Source of the DNA: Vicinamibacterales bacterium
GTDB lineage: Bacteria > Acidobacteriota > Vicinamibacteria > Vicinamibacterales > UBA2999
Assembly: GCA_041394705.1 (NCBI GenBank)
Contig: JAWKHS010000029.1
Span: 1 to 53,261, forward strand
DNA length: 53,261 nt
Direction of reading: 5' to 3'
Numbering within the stretch: position 1 is the stretch's first letter; each line of letters starts with the position of its first letter. Under the pieces are notes generated by a model that was not told the DNA's origin, did not search any database, and saw only the letters and a list, made by a program, of their open reading frames with translations. A program made the position numbers and the translations under genes. Below are positions 17,785 through 26,130 of the stretch, piece after piece.

Positions 17785-19484
17785 TGGTCGGCTCCGGTCT
17801 CGGCGAGGACGCTGGGCCGCCGGATCATCGCGTGGAGATCGGCGCCGGCCGGCACCATCGGGTAGACCGTGTCCTCCTGCTCCACGCGGAAGTCGATCAC
17901 GACGGTGCCCGTGTGAGCCCGGGCGGCCTGCACGGCCGGCACCACGCCGGCGCGCTCGGTCACCCGCACGCCCATCAGCCCGAAGGCCTCGGCGAGCTTC
18001 ACGAAGTCGGGGCTCGAGAGCGGCGTGGCCGCGTAGCGGCGTTCGTAGAAGAACTCCTGCCACTGCCGGACCATCCCGAGGTAGCCGTTGTTGACGATGG
18101 CCACCTTGATGTCGAGCCCTTCCTGCGCGATGGTCGCCAGCTCCGCCATCGTCATCTGGAACCCGCCGTCGCCCACGACCACCCACACCTCGGCATCGGG
18201 CCGCGCGACCTTGGCGCCGATGGCGGCCGGCAGCGCGAAGCCCATGGTGCCCAGGCCGCCGGACGTGACGAGCGATCGCGGCTGGTCGTGGCGGTAGTAC
18301 TGGGCCTCCCACATCTGGTGCTGGCCCACGTCGGTGACGACCACGGCGTTGCCGCCGGTCTCCCGCCACAGGTCGTGGATCACGTGCGCGGCGTACAGAT
18401 GGCCGTTGTCCGGCAGGTTCTGGATGTCGCGGACGGCCGAGTCGCCCTTCAGCCGGTCGATGTAGGCTCGCCACTCGGCGTGATTGGCGCGTTCCACGCG
18501 GGGCAGGAGCGCCTGGAGGATCTGCCCGACGTCGCCCACGAGCCCGACGTCCACGCGGACGTTCTTGTTGATCTCCGCGCGGTCGATCTCGACGTGAATC
18601 TTCTTCGCATGCAGGGCATACGTCTTCACGTTGCCGGTCACGCGATCGTCGAAGCGCATGCCGAGCGCGATGAGCAGGTCGGCCTCCTGGATGGACGAGT
18701 TGACCCACGCCTCGCCGTGCATGCCCATCATGCCCAGGTTCAGCGGGTGCGACGCGGGCACGCCGCCGATGCCGAGGAGCGTCATGGCGATCGGAATGTC
18801 GGCGTGTTCGGCGAACTGCCGGACCAGATCGCTGGCCCCCGACGCGATGATGCCGTTGCCGGCCAGGATCAGGGGGCGCTTCGCCTGGCCGATGAGCTCG
18901 ACCGCGCGCGCCAGCTCCCCGTCTCCGGGGCGCAGGTCCGGACGCTGACGCGGCGGCGCTTCGTCGGGCCACTCGAATTCGCACGCACGCTGCTGGCAGT
19001 CCTTCGTCAGGTCGATGAGCACCGGCCCGGGCCGGCCCGAGCGCGCCACCTGGAAGGCCTCGCGCACCACGCCGGCGACGTCCTCGGGGGCGGTCACCAG
19101 GTAGTTGTGCTTCGTGATCGGCAGCGTGATGCCGGTGATGTCGCATTCCTGGAACGCGTCGGAGCCGATCAGCCGGCTGCCCACCTGTCCCGTGATGCAG
19201 ACGACGGGCGAGCTGTCCATCATCGCCGTCGCGATGCCGGTCACGAGGTTGGTCGCCCCCGGCCCCGATGTCGCGATGGCCACGCCCACCTGCCCGGTCG
19301 CGCGGGCGTACCCATCGGCCATGTGCGCCGCGCCCTGTTCGTGCCGGACGAGGACGTGGCGAATCGGGTAGTCCAGCATCGCGTCGTAGGCGGGCAGGAT
19401 GGCCCCGCCGGGATACCCGAACACGCACGTCACGCCCTCGCGGACGAGGGACTCCCAGAGAATTTGCGCGCCAGTCAGCCTCAT
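17781..19484 (-). CDS. ilvB: Acetolactate synthase large (catalytic) subunit
   Basis: This 567-residue ThDP enzyme condenses two pyruvates, or pyruvate and 2-oxobutyrate, in the first common step of branched-chain amino acid synthesis. The catalytic Glu region is FGYPGGAILPAYDAM / HEQGAAHMADGYARATG, and the ThDP-Mg motif GDGGFQM...NNGYLGM lies near residues 430-465. A central FAD-binding domain is present. Two starts are possible: ATG at 19484 (chosen; AAGAGAT 8 nt upstream) or GTG at 19505. It leads the operon ilvB-ilvN-ilvC. The upstream region is sharply AT-rich and probably holds the operon promoter; no leader peptide with a run of branched-chain codons was found, so classical attenuation is not supported. 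Confidence 0.97.
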   Translation of the reverse strand: MRLTGAQILWESLVREGVTCVFGYPGGAILPAYDAMLDYPIRHVLVRHEQGAAHMADGYARATGQVGVAIATSGPGATNLVTGIATAMMDSSPVVCITGQVGSRLIGSDAFQECDITGITLPITKHNYLVTAPEDVAGVVREAFQVARSGRPGPVLIDLTKDCQQRACEFEWPDEAPPRQRPDLRPGDGELARAVELIGQAKRPLILAGNGIIASGASDLVRQFAEHADIPIAMTLLGIGGVPASHPLNLGMMGMHGEAWVNSSIQEADLLIALGMRFDDRVTGNVKTYALHAKKIHVEIDRAEINKNVRVDVGLVGDVGQILQALLPRVERANHAEWRAYIDRLKGDSAVRDIQNLPDNGHLYAAHVIHDLWRETGGNAVVVTDVGQHQMWEAQYYRHDQPRSLVTSGGLGTMGFALPAAIGAKVARPDAEVWVVVGDGGFQMTMAELATIAQEGLDIKVAIVNNGYLGMVRQWQEFFYERRYAATPLSSPDFVKLAEAFGLMGVRVTERAGVVPAVQAARAHTGTVVIDFRVEQEDTVYPMVPAGADLHAMIRRPSVLAETGADQ

Positions 19485-19494
19485 GAGGTGATCT

Positions 19495-19575
19495 CTTATT
19501 GTCACCCTAAGGTATCTGGCCAGAATAAATCAATCCTACAAATAATTCAGTATCGATAAGACTTACTTCTTTTAT
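19495..19575 (-). promoter_or_regulatory. AT-rich control region upstream of ilvB
   Basis: About 80 bp of markedly AT-rich DNA precede ilvB in a 70% G+C context. It contains an 8-bp palindrome TATCGATA (19551-19558) and candidate promoter elements (TACCTT at 19509-19514 on the minus strand), but no confident -35/-10 pair. A regulator binding site is likely; which one cannot be said. Confidence 0.45.
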
Positions 19576-19626
19576 GTGTCATGGCTTGTCACACGCTAGC
19601 GCTTCTGGATGTTTTCCGTCGGTCCC

Positions 19627-20919
19627 TTACCGGCCCTGCGTTGGAGGCGGTTGGGAGAGGGCCAGGACCGGGTACCGGTCGGGGTGCCGAAGCATGTCGG
19701 CCGCGGTGGCGAGGGCGCCGGCGTTGTTCGCGGCGGCCAGCACGACCAGGAGCGCGACCGCGGCCCGCAGCGCCGGCCCGCGGGTCTCGGCGAGTCCCAC
19801 GGCCACGACCGCCAGGAGCAGCGGCAGCCAGTTGAGGCCGTACAGAAACGTCTCGTCCCCGAAAATGGCGTAGAGCGCGGCCTGGCAGACGAGCGCCGCC
19901 GGCGGTACCCACCACGCCCGCCGCCGCCGATACCAGGCCAGGGCGCCTGCGGCGAGTGCCGCCAGCCAGAGGGCGAAGGCGACGGCGCCCCACGGAGAGG
20001 CCGGCGTGAGCCGGGCGTGCTGCACGGAAATCGCGCGATAGGGCCACCGCTCCGAGCCCACGCGCCGGCCCGGGCCGGGGTCCAGGCCGCCGATGGCCGG
20101 CATCACCACGGGATGCACCAGGAACCCGGCGGCGACATCGGCGAGCCGTGACGGGGTCGGCGGCCGGCTCGACACGGCCGCGTAGCCTTCGGACCTCAGC
20201 AGGAACCACGACGCGCTCGGGAAGGCGAGTCGCTGCACGAACGACAGCCCCAGGAGCAGCACGGCGCTGGCGGCCACCGCAGCGGCGGCGCGCCGCCAGC
20301 CTGCGGACTGCCAGGCCGCGAGCGCGCCGAGGGGCCAGTTGGTGACCGTGGCGGACGCCGCGAGCGCGTTCAGCGCGGCGAGCCACGCCACGGGCGCCGG
20401 TTGGTCGCGCAGCAGTGCGGCGCCGAGCAGCGCGAGCGTCACCGTCACGCCGCCGAACGGATGGAACTCGGGCACCACGGTCATGAAGATCGCGGCGCTC
20501 GATACGGCCGCCAGCAGTCCCATCAGCGCGGCGTCGACGCGGCGGCAGCCGAGCACCCGGGCGAGGACCACGTGACTGCCCGCCCACAGGCCCGCGACGA
20601 CGGCCATCCAGATCTGGGCGGCGTCCGGCTTCCCGAAGTGAAACAGGCGCGTCAGCACGAACACCGGGGGGTACATGAAGAACGCCAGCATCGGATGGAC
20701 GTTCGCGCCCCAGTGCGCGCTCACCCGGTTGGTCATGCTGACGAAGTAGACCGACGGGTCGGCGTCGAACCAGACGTTCCAGAGATCGTCGGTCAGGACG
20801 AGCTGTGGGTTGATGCGCGAGGCGCCCGCGAGGCACCCCAGGGCGGCCACGAGCGCGACCGCCAGCGCGAGACCGGCGTCGGTCTGCCGGGAGGGGGCGG
20901 AGCGGCTCGGCGAAGGCAC
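19627..20919 (-). CDS. Polytopic membrane protein, possible GT-C glycosyltransferase
   Basis: The frame encodes about 430 residues with roughly 9-11 transmembrane helices. After the first helix comes an acidic loop (TDDLWNVWFDADPSVYF) with later His and Trp residues (SAHWGANVHPMLAFFMYPP). This layout, with Asp residues in the first large periplasmic loop, is that of GT-C polyprenyl-sugar-dependent glycosyltransferases, but no motif is decisive. The start is uncertain: I take GTG at 20919, which has no convincing ribosome binding site. It lies downstream of, and is separated by a strong terminator from, the padR-ADOP operon, so it probably has its own promoter. Function unknown. Confidence 0.7.
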   Translation of the reverse strand: MPSPSRSAPSRQTDAGLALAVALVAALGCLAGASRINPQLVLTDDLWNVWFDADPSVYFVSMTNRVSAHWGANVHPMLAFFMYPPVFVLTRLFHFGKPDAAQIWMAVVAGLWAGSHVVLARVLGCRRVDAALMGLLAAVSSAAIFMTVVPEFHPFGGVTVTLALLGAALLRDQPAPVAWLAALNALAASATVTNWPLGALAAWQSAGWRRAAAAVAASAVLLLGLSFVQRLAFPSASWFLLRSEGYAAVSSRPPTPSRLADVAAGFLVHPVVMPAIGGLDPGPGRRVGSERWPYRAISVQHARLTPASPWGAVAFALWLAALAAGALAWYRRRRAWWVPPAALVCQAALYAIFGDETFLYGLNWLPLLLAVVAVGLAETRGPALRAAVALLVVLAAANNAGALATAADMLRHPDRYPVLALSQPPPTQGR

Positions 20920-20977
20920 CGCGCCGAAGTGTAGGAGGGAAGGGCGGCGCCGCGCCACTTCGACCGGCGAAAACCGC

Positions 20978-21002
20978 GGCGTGCCTCCCAGGGAGGCACG
21001 CC
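20978..21002 (-). terminator. Intrinsic terminator of the padR-ADOP operon
   Basis: Just after the permease stop codon the minus strand carries two perfect 12-bp arms, GGCGTGCCTCCC and GGGAGGCACGCC, around a single base, followed closely by GCGGTTTTC. The stem with a short T tract marks a rho-independent terminator. Confidence 0.75.
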
Positions 21003-21005
21003 AGT

Positions 21006-23699
21006 TCACTCGATCCGCAGCGCCTGCCAGGGATCCTGCGCCGCGGCCCGGCGCGCCGGCAGGTAGCCCGCCGCCATCGTCACGACCGCCAGGGCCACGA
21101 CCGCGGTCACGACGACCACGGCACTGGGACTGACGAGACCGAAGAGCACCGACTGCATGACGCGCCCGAGCGCCGTGGCCAGCACCGCGCCGGCCACCAC
21201 CCCACCGGCGACGATGCCAGCCGCGCGGCTCGCGGCCAGCCGCTGGACCTGCCGCGCCGTGGCGCCCAGGGCCACGCGGACGCCGATTTCCTTCGTGCGG
21301 CGGGCCGTCAGATAGGCCATGAGCGAGTAGATGCCCGTCAGGGCCAGAGCGAGGGCGATTCCGCTCATCACCGTGAGGATGGTCGCGAAGTAGCCGACGC
21401 CCGCGAGGCGCTCGTCCACCACCTCGTCCATCGACGCCGCCTTGAGGACCGGCTGATCCGGATCGATCGCCGACACGGCGCGCCGGATCTCGGCGGCGAG
21501 CGCGCCGGGCGGCGCCGTCGTTCGTGCCACGAGCGTCATCGACAGCGGCGGGTCCTGCCGCATCGGCCGGTACACGGTGGGTTCGGAGCGGCCCGTGAAC
21601 CAGTCCTGAATCACGTCGCCGGCCACGCCCACCACCGTGATCCACGGGCCGTCGTTCGCGAGGCGGAATCGACGCCCGAGGGGATCGGTCCCCGGCCAGT
21701 ACTGCTCGGCGAGAAGCCGGCTCACCACGGCGACCTCGGGCGTGCCGGGTCGGTCGGCGTCGGTCAGCCCGCGGCCCGACAGCAGGGGCACGGCGAAGGT
21801 GGCGAAGTAGTCGGGCGTCGCCCGCTGGAACCCGACGTCCTTGGCCTGCGCGTCGGCGGGCGCCCCCTCGGGCGTGAACGGACGGGACGACGAGCTCCCG
21901 CCGTAGGGCAGCGACCACACGGCAGCCGCGCTCGTGACGCCCGGGAGCCCGCGCAGCCGTTCGAGCGCGGCGTCCACGAACTGCCGGCGGCGTTCGAGCG
22001 ACTCGTAGGGGCGCTCGGGCAGCGTCAGTTGCGCCGTCGCCAGTCCCCGCTTGTCGAAGCCCAAGGCGCCGTTCACGGCCGTGTCGACGGCTCCGTGGAT
22101 GAGGGCCGTGGCCACCGCCAGTGTGAGGGCGAGCGCCACCTGGCCGCCGGCCAGCGTCGAGCGCAGCCACTGCCGGTTGCGCGGCGCCGTCGCGGACCGC
22201 GTGGATCCGAAGGCCGAGAGCGCGGTCGCCGATCCCGTCAGGTGCAGGGCGGGAAGCAGCGAAAACGCCACGGTGGCCAGAACGCCCAGGGCCGCCATCG
22301 CGCCGAGGACGCCGGTGTCCAGGCCCAGGAACTCGTAGCCCGGGACGAAGCGCACGATGTCGGCCGGCAGGAACGAACGCGTGTAGCGGGCGGCGACGGC
22401 GGCGAGGCCGGCGCCCAGGCCGACGCCCAGCGTCGCCAGACAGAGCCCCTCGATGAACAGCTGCTGGACGAGCCGTGCGCGGCCCGCGCCCAGCGCCAGG
22501 CGGACGGCGAACTCGGGCTGGCGCTCCGTGCCGCGCGCCAGCAGGAGGTTGGCGATGTTCGCGCACGCGACCAGCAGGAGGAGCAGCGCGGCCGCCTGCC
22601 AGATGGCCACGAACGGGCCGACGCCCTCGTCGCCCATGCCCCTCGTGAAGCCGACGACCGAGGCGGGCCGCCGGCGGTTCGTCTCCGGGTACTCGACGGC
22701 CAGCCGGGCGGCGATGCCCCGGAACTCCGCGTCCGCCGAAGCGATCGTCTGGCCCGGCGTGAGCCGGCCGAAGGCCATCAGGTAGCCGCGATCGCGCCGG
22801 GCCCACGTGGCCTCGTCGCTCGCCAGCGGCCCCCAGACGTCGGCGCCGAAAGGAATCGCGAAGCGCGGCGGCATGACGCCGATCACCTCGTACGCCTCGC
22901 CGTCGAGGCGGACGGTGCGGCCGAGCACCCCGGTGTCGGCCGCGAACTGGCGCACCCAGAACGCGTGGGACAGGATCACGACGCGTCCGGCCTCGGGGCG
23001 GCCCTCGTCGGCCGTGAACGTGCGCCCGAGGAGCGGCGCCACGCCGAGCAGCTCGAAGTACCCGGGGCTCACCTTGAAGCCGGGGACCTGCTCGGGCAGG
23101 TCCACGCCGGAGAAGTTCGGGTCCCACCAGTCGGCGGCCCTCAGGGACGTGACCGTCGCCGCGCGGCGGGTGAAGTCCACGAAGTCGGCCGGCGCGACCG
23201 ACTGACGGTCGATGAACGGCCTGACGCCGACCTCGTCGGCCACCACCATCACCAGGCGGTCGACGTCCTGGAAGCGGAACGGCCGCAGGTACAGCGCGTC
23301 GGCCAGGTTGAAGATGACGGCGTTGGCGGCCAGCGCGACCGCCAGCGTGAGGACGATCACGGCGCTCAAGGCCGGCCGCTGCGCCAGGGCGCGCCAGGCG
23401 TGTCGGAACTCGCGCCCCCAGCCGCTGCCCAGCGTCGACGCGCGTTCCAGCTCGACGATCGTGATCCGGCGGCGCGGCGGGGCCGCCGACGGCACGAGGC
23501 GAGAGACGAGGAACCGGATCGCGAGGGGCAGGACCTGCTGCCAGTACCACCGGCGCGCGGACGCCCGGCCGCGCACCCCGGCGACGGCGGCGAATTCTTC
23601 CCTGAGGTCCCCCGTGATCGACTCGCGCCACTCGTCGTCGCGCACCGTGGCGCGCAGCAGGCGTTCGGCGGTGGCCGGGGGCGTGTGTGTCAACGTCAT
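21006..23699 (-). CDS. ADOP-family MacB/FtsX-type ABC transporter permease
   Basis: The 897-residue protein belongs to the acidobacterial duplicated permease family. An N-terminal segment of about 85 residues (AERLLRATVRDDEWRESITGDLREEF) is the ADOP-specific cytoplasmic extension. Two units follow, each with a MacB periplasmic core and an FtsX permease domain: helix 1 near 110-130 (ALSAVIVLTLAVALAANAVIF), three helices around 375-500, a second core about 530-740, and C-terminal helices to the end (TGIYSLMAYLTARRTKEIGVRVALGA). It has no ATPase domain, so it must use a separate ABC protein or act as a mechanotransmitter. Its ATG overlaps the padR stop by 4 bp, making it the direct target of PadR control. 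Confidence 0.93.
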   Translation of the reverse strand: MTLTHTPPATAERLLRATVRDDEWRESITGDLREEFAAVAGVRGRASARRWYWQQVLPLAIRFLVSRLVPSAAPPRRRITIVELERASTLGSGWGREFRHAWRALAQRPALSAVIVLTLAVALAANAVIFNLADALYLRPFRFQDVDRLVMVVADEVGVRPFIDRQSVAPADFVDFTRRAATVTSLRAADWWDPNFSGVDLPEQVPGFKVSPGYFELLGVAPLLGRTFTADEGRPEAGRVVILSHAFWVRQFAADTGVLGRTVRLDGEAYEVIGVMPPRFAIPFGADVWGPLASDEATWARRDRGYLMAFGRLTPGQTIASADAEFRGIAARLAVEYPETNRRRPASVVGFTRGMGDEGVGPFVAIWQAAALLLLLVACANIANLLLARGTERQPEFAVRLALGAGRARLVQQLFIEGLCLATLGVGLGAGLAAVAARYTRSFLPADIVRFVPGYEFLGLDTGVLGAMAALGVLATVAFSLLPALHLTGSATALSAFGSTRSATAPRNRQWLRSTLAGGQVALALTLAVATALIHGAVDTAVNGALGFDKRGLATAQLTLPERPYESLERRRQFVDAALERLRGLPGVTSAAAVWSLPYGGSSSSRPFTPEGAPADAQAKDVGFQRATPDYFATFAVPLLSGRGLTDADRPGTPEVAVVSRLLAEQYWPGTDPLGRRFRLANDGPWITVVGVAGDVIQDWFTGRSEPTVYRPMRQDPPLSMTLVARTTAPPGALAAEIRRAVSAIDPDQPVLKAASMDEVVDERLAGVGYFATILTVMSGIALALALTGIYSLMAYLTARRTKEIGVRVALGATARQVQRLAASRAAGIVAGGVVAGAVLATALGRVMQSVLFGLVSPSAVVVVTAVVALAVVTMAAGYLPARRAAAQDPWQALRIE

Positions 23700-24040
23700 G
23701 GCTGCTCCAGGACGGCTTCGAGACCGCGTGACAGGTTGGCCAGCGACGCATGCATCGACCTGAGGGCCCGGACCCCGAGCGGCGTCACCGTGAAATACCG
23801 CCGAGCCTTGCCGCCGCGCTCCGCGGTGGGATCGCCCATCCGCGACCGCAGGCACCCCTTGGATTCGAGGCGCTCGAGGGCCGTGTAGAGGGCGCCGCGG
23901 GCGACGGGCCGCCCGGTGCGCTCCTCGAGGAGCGCCCGGATCGGCACGGCATACGCATCGTCGCCGCCGTCCATGTGCAGGACCGCGAGGAGGACCGAGT
24001 ACTCGAACTCACCGACGTAGGGAGTGGGCGTGGGCTTCAT
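23696..24040 (-). CDS. PadR family transcriptional regulator
   Basis: The 114-residue product is a PadR winged-helix protein: GEFEYSVLLAVLHMDGGDDAYAVPIRALLEERTGRPVARGALYTALERLESKGCL is the wing-helix region, with the characteristic GALYTALERLE recognition helix, and a short C-terminal dimerisation helix. PadR proteins are repressors that often respond to small molecules. It is the first gene of a two-gene operon with the ADOP permease (ATGA overlap). Two direct repeats cover its own -35 and -10 boxes, so autorepression is likely, as is usual for PadR-ADOP pairs. Its ATG lies 11 nt after the -10 box and inside the proximal repeat. Confidence 0.95.
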   Translation of the reverse strand: MKPTPTPYVGEFEYSVLLAVLHMDGGDDAYAVPIRALLEERTGRPVARGALYTALERLESKGCLRSRMGDPTAERGGKARRYFTVTPLGVRALRSMHASLANLSRGLEAVLEQP

Positions 24041-24080
24041 GTCTGCAATGCAGGCTAAATCATGTCTACGTTGCAGGCAA
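24039..24080 (-). promoter_or_regulatory. padR promoter TTGCCT-17-TAGCCT with paired operator repeats
   Basis: On the minus strand -35 TTGCCT (24075-24080) and -10 TAGCCT (24052-24057) have an ideal 17-bp spacer. Two 17-bp direct repeats, 24039-24055 and 24062-24078 (14 of 17 bases identical; plus-strand core TCTRCRWTGCAGGC), start 23 bp apart and each overlaps one promoter hexamer. The proximal copy contains the perfect palindrome CTGCA-A-TGCAG and also covers the padR start codon. This is a convincing autoregulatory operator. Confidence 0.8.
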
Positions 24081-24267
24081 TAGTCGGGTTCCGATCCGGG
24101 CGAGTGCAGGACCGTGCGCCCCTGTTTCGTCGCTGCGCACGATTGCCGGTCAGGCTGGCGCGCCTGGTCGCCACCGCGCTACCCTTGCGCTCGCACACGG
24201 CACCCGGGGCCCATCGATCGGGTGCGATTGCGGACCCGCAGGTGGGGTCCGCGGAAGGAGAACCCTT

Positions 24268-26064
24268 GTGAAGCGACTCAACGTGGTTGTTGCTGGCGCC
24301 CGGGTGCTCGCGCTGGTCCTCGCGGCCTCGGCCGTGGACATCGCCAGCGCCCAGGTCATCCAGGGCACCCTGGATGCGACCGCGCCCCCGCAGTCCGAGT
24401 TCTACTCCGGACAGCTGACGACGACGACGTCGGCACGGCTGTTTCGTGACGGCGTTTCGTCGCAATGCGGCGTGTCGAAAGCGGCGCCTGGCCCGTTCGG
24501 GACGGGCTCCTTCCGGTATGACGTCTACACCTTCCGGGCACGCGAAACCCGCTGCCACACGATGCGTGTCTGGGTCAACGGCGGTACGAGCGACTTCGTC
24601 CACGTGTCGGTGCATTCGTCGTTCGACCCGGCCGACGCGTCGGCGAACTACCTGGCGGATTCCGGGTCGTCCGGCATCGCCCAGGGCGCGGTGCTCTCGG
24701 TGGACCTGGTCGCTGGGCAGACCTACGCGATCGCGGTGTTCTCGCCCACGCCAACGGAGGGGCAGAGCTATCAGCTCGTGATCGACGACCCGCTCACGAC
24801 GGTCAATGCCTCGACGCTGGACGCGACGCTTCCCGGCAACATGCCGCCATTCGCCTTCACGTCGAGCTTCCAGTCGACGCAGATTCCCGCGCTCCCGGCT
24901 CCGGCCACGTCGTGCAGCGCGAACAAGCCGGCCCCGGCTCCCCAGGGCAGCGGGCCGTTCCGTGTGGACGCTCTCCCGGTGATGGTGCCTGTGTCGACGT
25001 GCCTCACGGTCACCCTGCGGAACACCAGCGGCAGTGCGGCATCACTCGCGGTCGCCGCCTACGGGCATGGCTTTTTCCCCTCCTCCGCGGAATGGCTGGC
25101 GGATTCCGGTGGAGCCACCTCGGCGCCGGGCTCGACGGTGTCGTTCTCGATGACCGTCACCGCGGGCCAGTATTTCGATCTCGTCGTGATGAACGCCACG
25201 CCGGGTCAGGAGGGCGCGAGCTATCAGCTGACCCTGTCGACGCCGGTGCAGCCGCCCCGGATCCTGCGGACCGCGAACGTCTCCGGAAACGATGTGTCCT
25301 TCCGCTGGGCTCCGCCCATCCACGGCCCCGCGCCGACCGACTACGTGCTCGAAGGCGGCGTCAGTCCGGGCCAGACGCTGGCGTCGGTGCCCCTGGGCAG
25401 CGCCAACCCGGTGACGACGCTCTCGGGCGTGCCGAGCGGCTCCTTCTACATTCGCGCCCGGTCGAGGAATGGCGCGCAGACCAGCGGTCCCTCCAACGAA
25501 GTGCCGATCGCCGTCAACGTGCCGGCCGCGCCGGCGACGCCGGCCGATGTCCTGGCGAGCGTGTCGGGTTCGACGCTGGCCATGACGTGGCGCAACACGT
25601 TCACGGGCGGCACCCCGACGGGCCTGGCGCTCGACGTGACCGGATCGCTCGCCGGGACCGTGCCGCTGTCGTCGGTGACGGACTCGCTCGTGTTCCCTGG
25701 CGTGCCCGGCGGCAGCTATCAGCTCCGACTGCGCGCCACCAACGCCGCGGGCACGAGCACGGCGTCGGCGCCCGTCAGCATCACCATTCCGACGACCTGT
25801 TCTGGAGCACCCCAGCCGCCGAGTGACTTCGTGGTCTACAAGGTCGGCAACCAGCTGTCGCTGTTGTGGGACTCGCCGACGACCGGCGCGGCGCCGCTGG
25901 GCTACGTCGTGAACGTCACGGGCGCCTTCGCCGGCAGCTTCCCGGTGGCGACGAAGTTCCTGAGTGCCGCCGTGCCACCGGGCACGTACAACTTCACCGT
26001 CCAGTCCACGCACGCGTGCGGCACGAGCGTGCCGACGGCGGTGCGGTCGATCACCATCCCGTAG
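24268..26064 (+). CDS. Exported protein with two PPC-like and three FN3-like domains
   Basis: The 598-residue product starts with GTG at 24268 (AAGGAG 7 nt upstream) and a signal peptide ending SAVDIASAQ. Residues about 30-170 and 175-330 are two copies of a beta-rich pre-peptidase-like domain: each begins with STLDAT/GTLDAT, contains ANYLADSG / AEWLADSGG and ends ATPGQEGASYQL-like (PTEGQSYQLVIDD). Residues about 330-420, 420-510 and 510-598 are fibronectin type III-like modules with GVPSGSFYIRARSRNG, GVPGGSYQLRLRATNAAG and AVPPGTYNFTVQSTHACG. Several Cys pairs are present. It lacks an enzyme domain, so a secreted binding or surface role is likely. No partner gene is adjacent. Confidence 0.85.
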   Translation: MKRLNVVVAGARVLALVLAASAVDIASAQVIQGTLDATAPPQSEFYSGQLTTTTSARLFRDGVSSQCGVSKAAPGPFGTGSFRYDVYTFRARETRCHTMRVWVNGGTSDFVHVSVHSSFDPADASANYLADSGSSGIAQGAVLSVDLVAGQTYAIAVFSPTPTEGQSYQLVIDDPLTTVNASTLDATLPGNMPPFAFTSSFQSTQIPALPAPATSCSANKPAPAPQGSGPFRVDALPVMVPVSTCLTVTLRNTSGSAASLAVAAYGHGFFPSSAEWLADSGGATSAPGSTVSFSMTVTAGQYFDLVVMNATPGQEGASYQLTLSTPVQPPRILRTANVSGNDVSFRWAPPIHGPAPTDYVLEGGVSPGQTLASVPLGSANPVTTLSGVPSGSFYIRARSRNGAQTSGPSNEVPIAVNVPAAPATPADVLASVSGSTLAMTWRNTFTGGTPTGLALDVTGSLAGTVPLSSVTDSLVFPGVPGGSYQLRLRATNAAGTSTASAPVSITIPTTCSGAPQPPSDFVVYKVGNQLSLLWDSPTTGAAPLGYVVNVTGAFAGSFPVATKFLSAAVPPGTYNFTVQSTHACGTSVPTAVRSITIP

Positions 26065-26079
26065 TCCGACCGTTCGTCC

Positions 26080-26108
26080 GGGGACGCCGCCACGCCGGCG
26101 GCGTCCCC
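26080..26108. terminator. Bidirectional terminator between convergent genes
   Basis: Perfect 12-bp arms GGGGACGCCGCC / GGCGGCGTCCCC around a 5-nt loop lie between the FN3 gene and the convergent amidase gene. A pyrimidine-rich stretch (CCTTCTCCTTCC) follows on the plus strand. It could serve both transcripts. Confidence 0.65.
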
Positions 26109-26130
26109 GCGCCTTCTCCTTCCGTGCTTC

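Noticed and set aside
19485..19626. Attenuator or leader peptide for the ilv operon
   Set aside because: No short frame with repeated Leu/Val/Ile codons and no terminator/antiterminator pair was found.
19627..23751. A 1374-codon minus-strand frame that could suggest a permease-membrane protein fusion
   Set aside because: Only the last 430 codons encode a sensible protein. The rest is a shadow of the ADOP permease, and a strong terminator (20978-21002) lies between.
24085..24115. T-arm-like sequence GGGTTCCGATCC suggesting a tRNA
   Set aside because: The flanking bases do not form a T stem, and no acceptor, D or anticodon arms can be drawn.
24062..24271. Small 69-codon plus-strand frame between padR and the FN3 gene
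   Set aside because: It begins inside the padR promoter repeats, has no ribosome binding site and overlaps the next start; composition is that of non-coding DNA.
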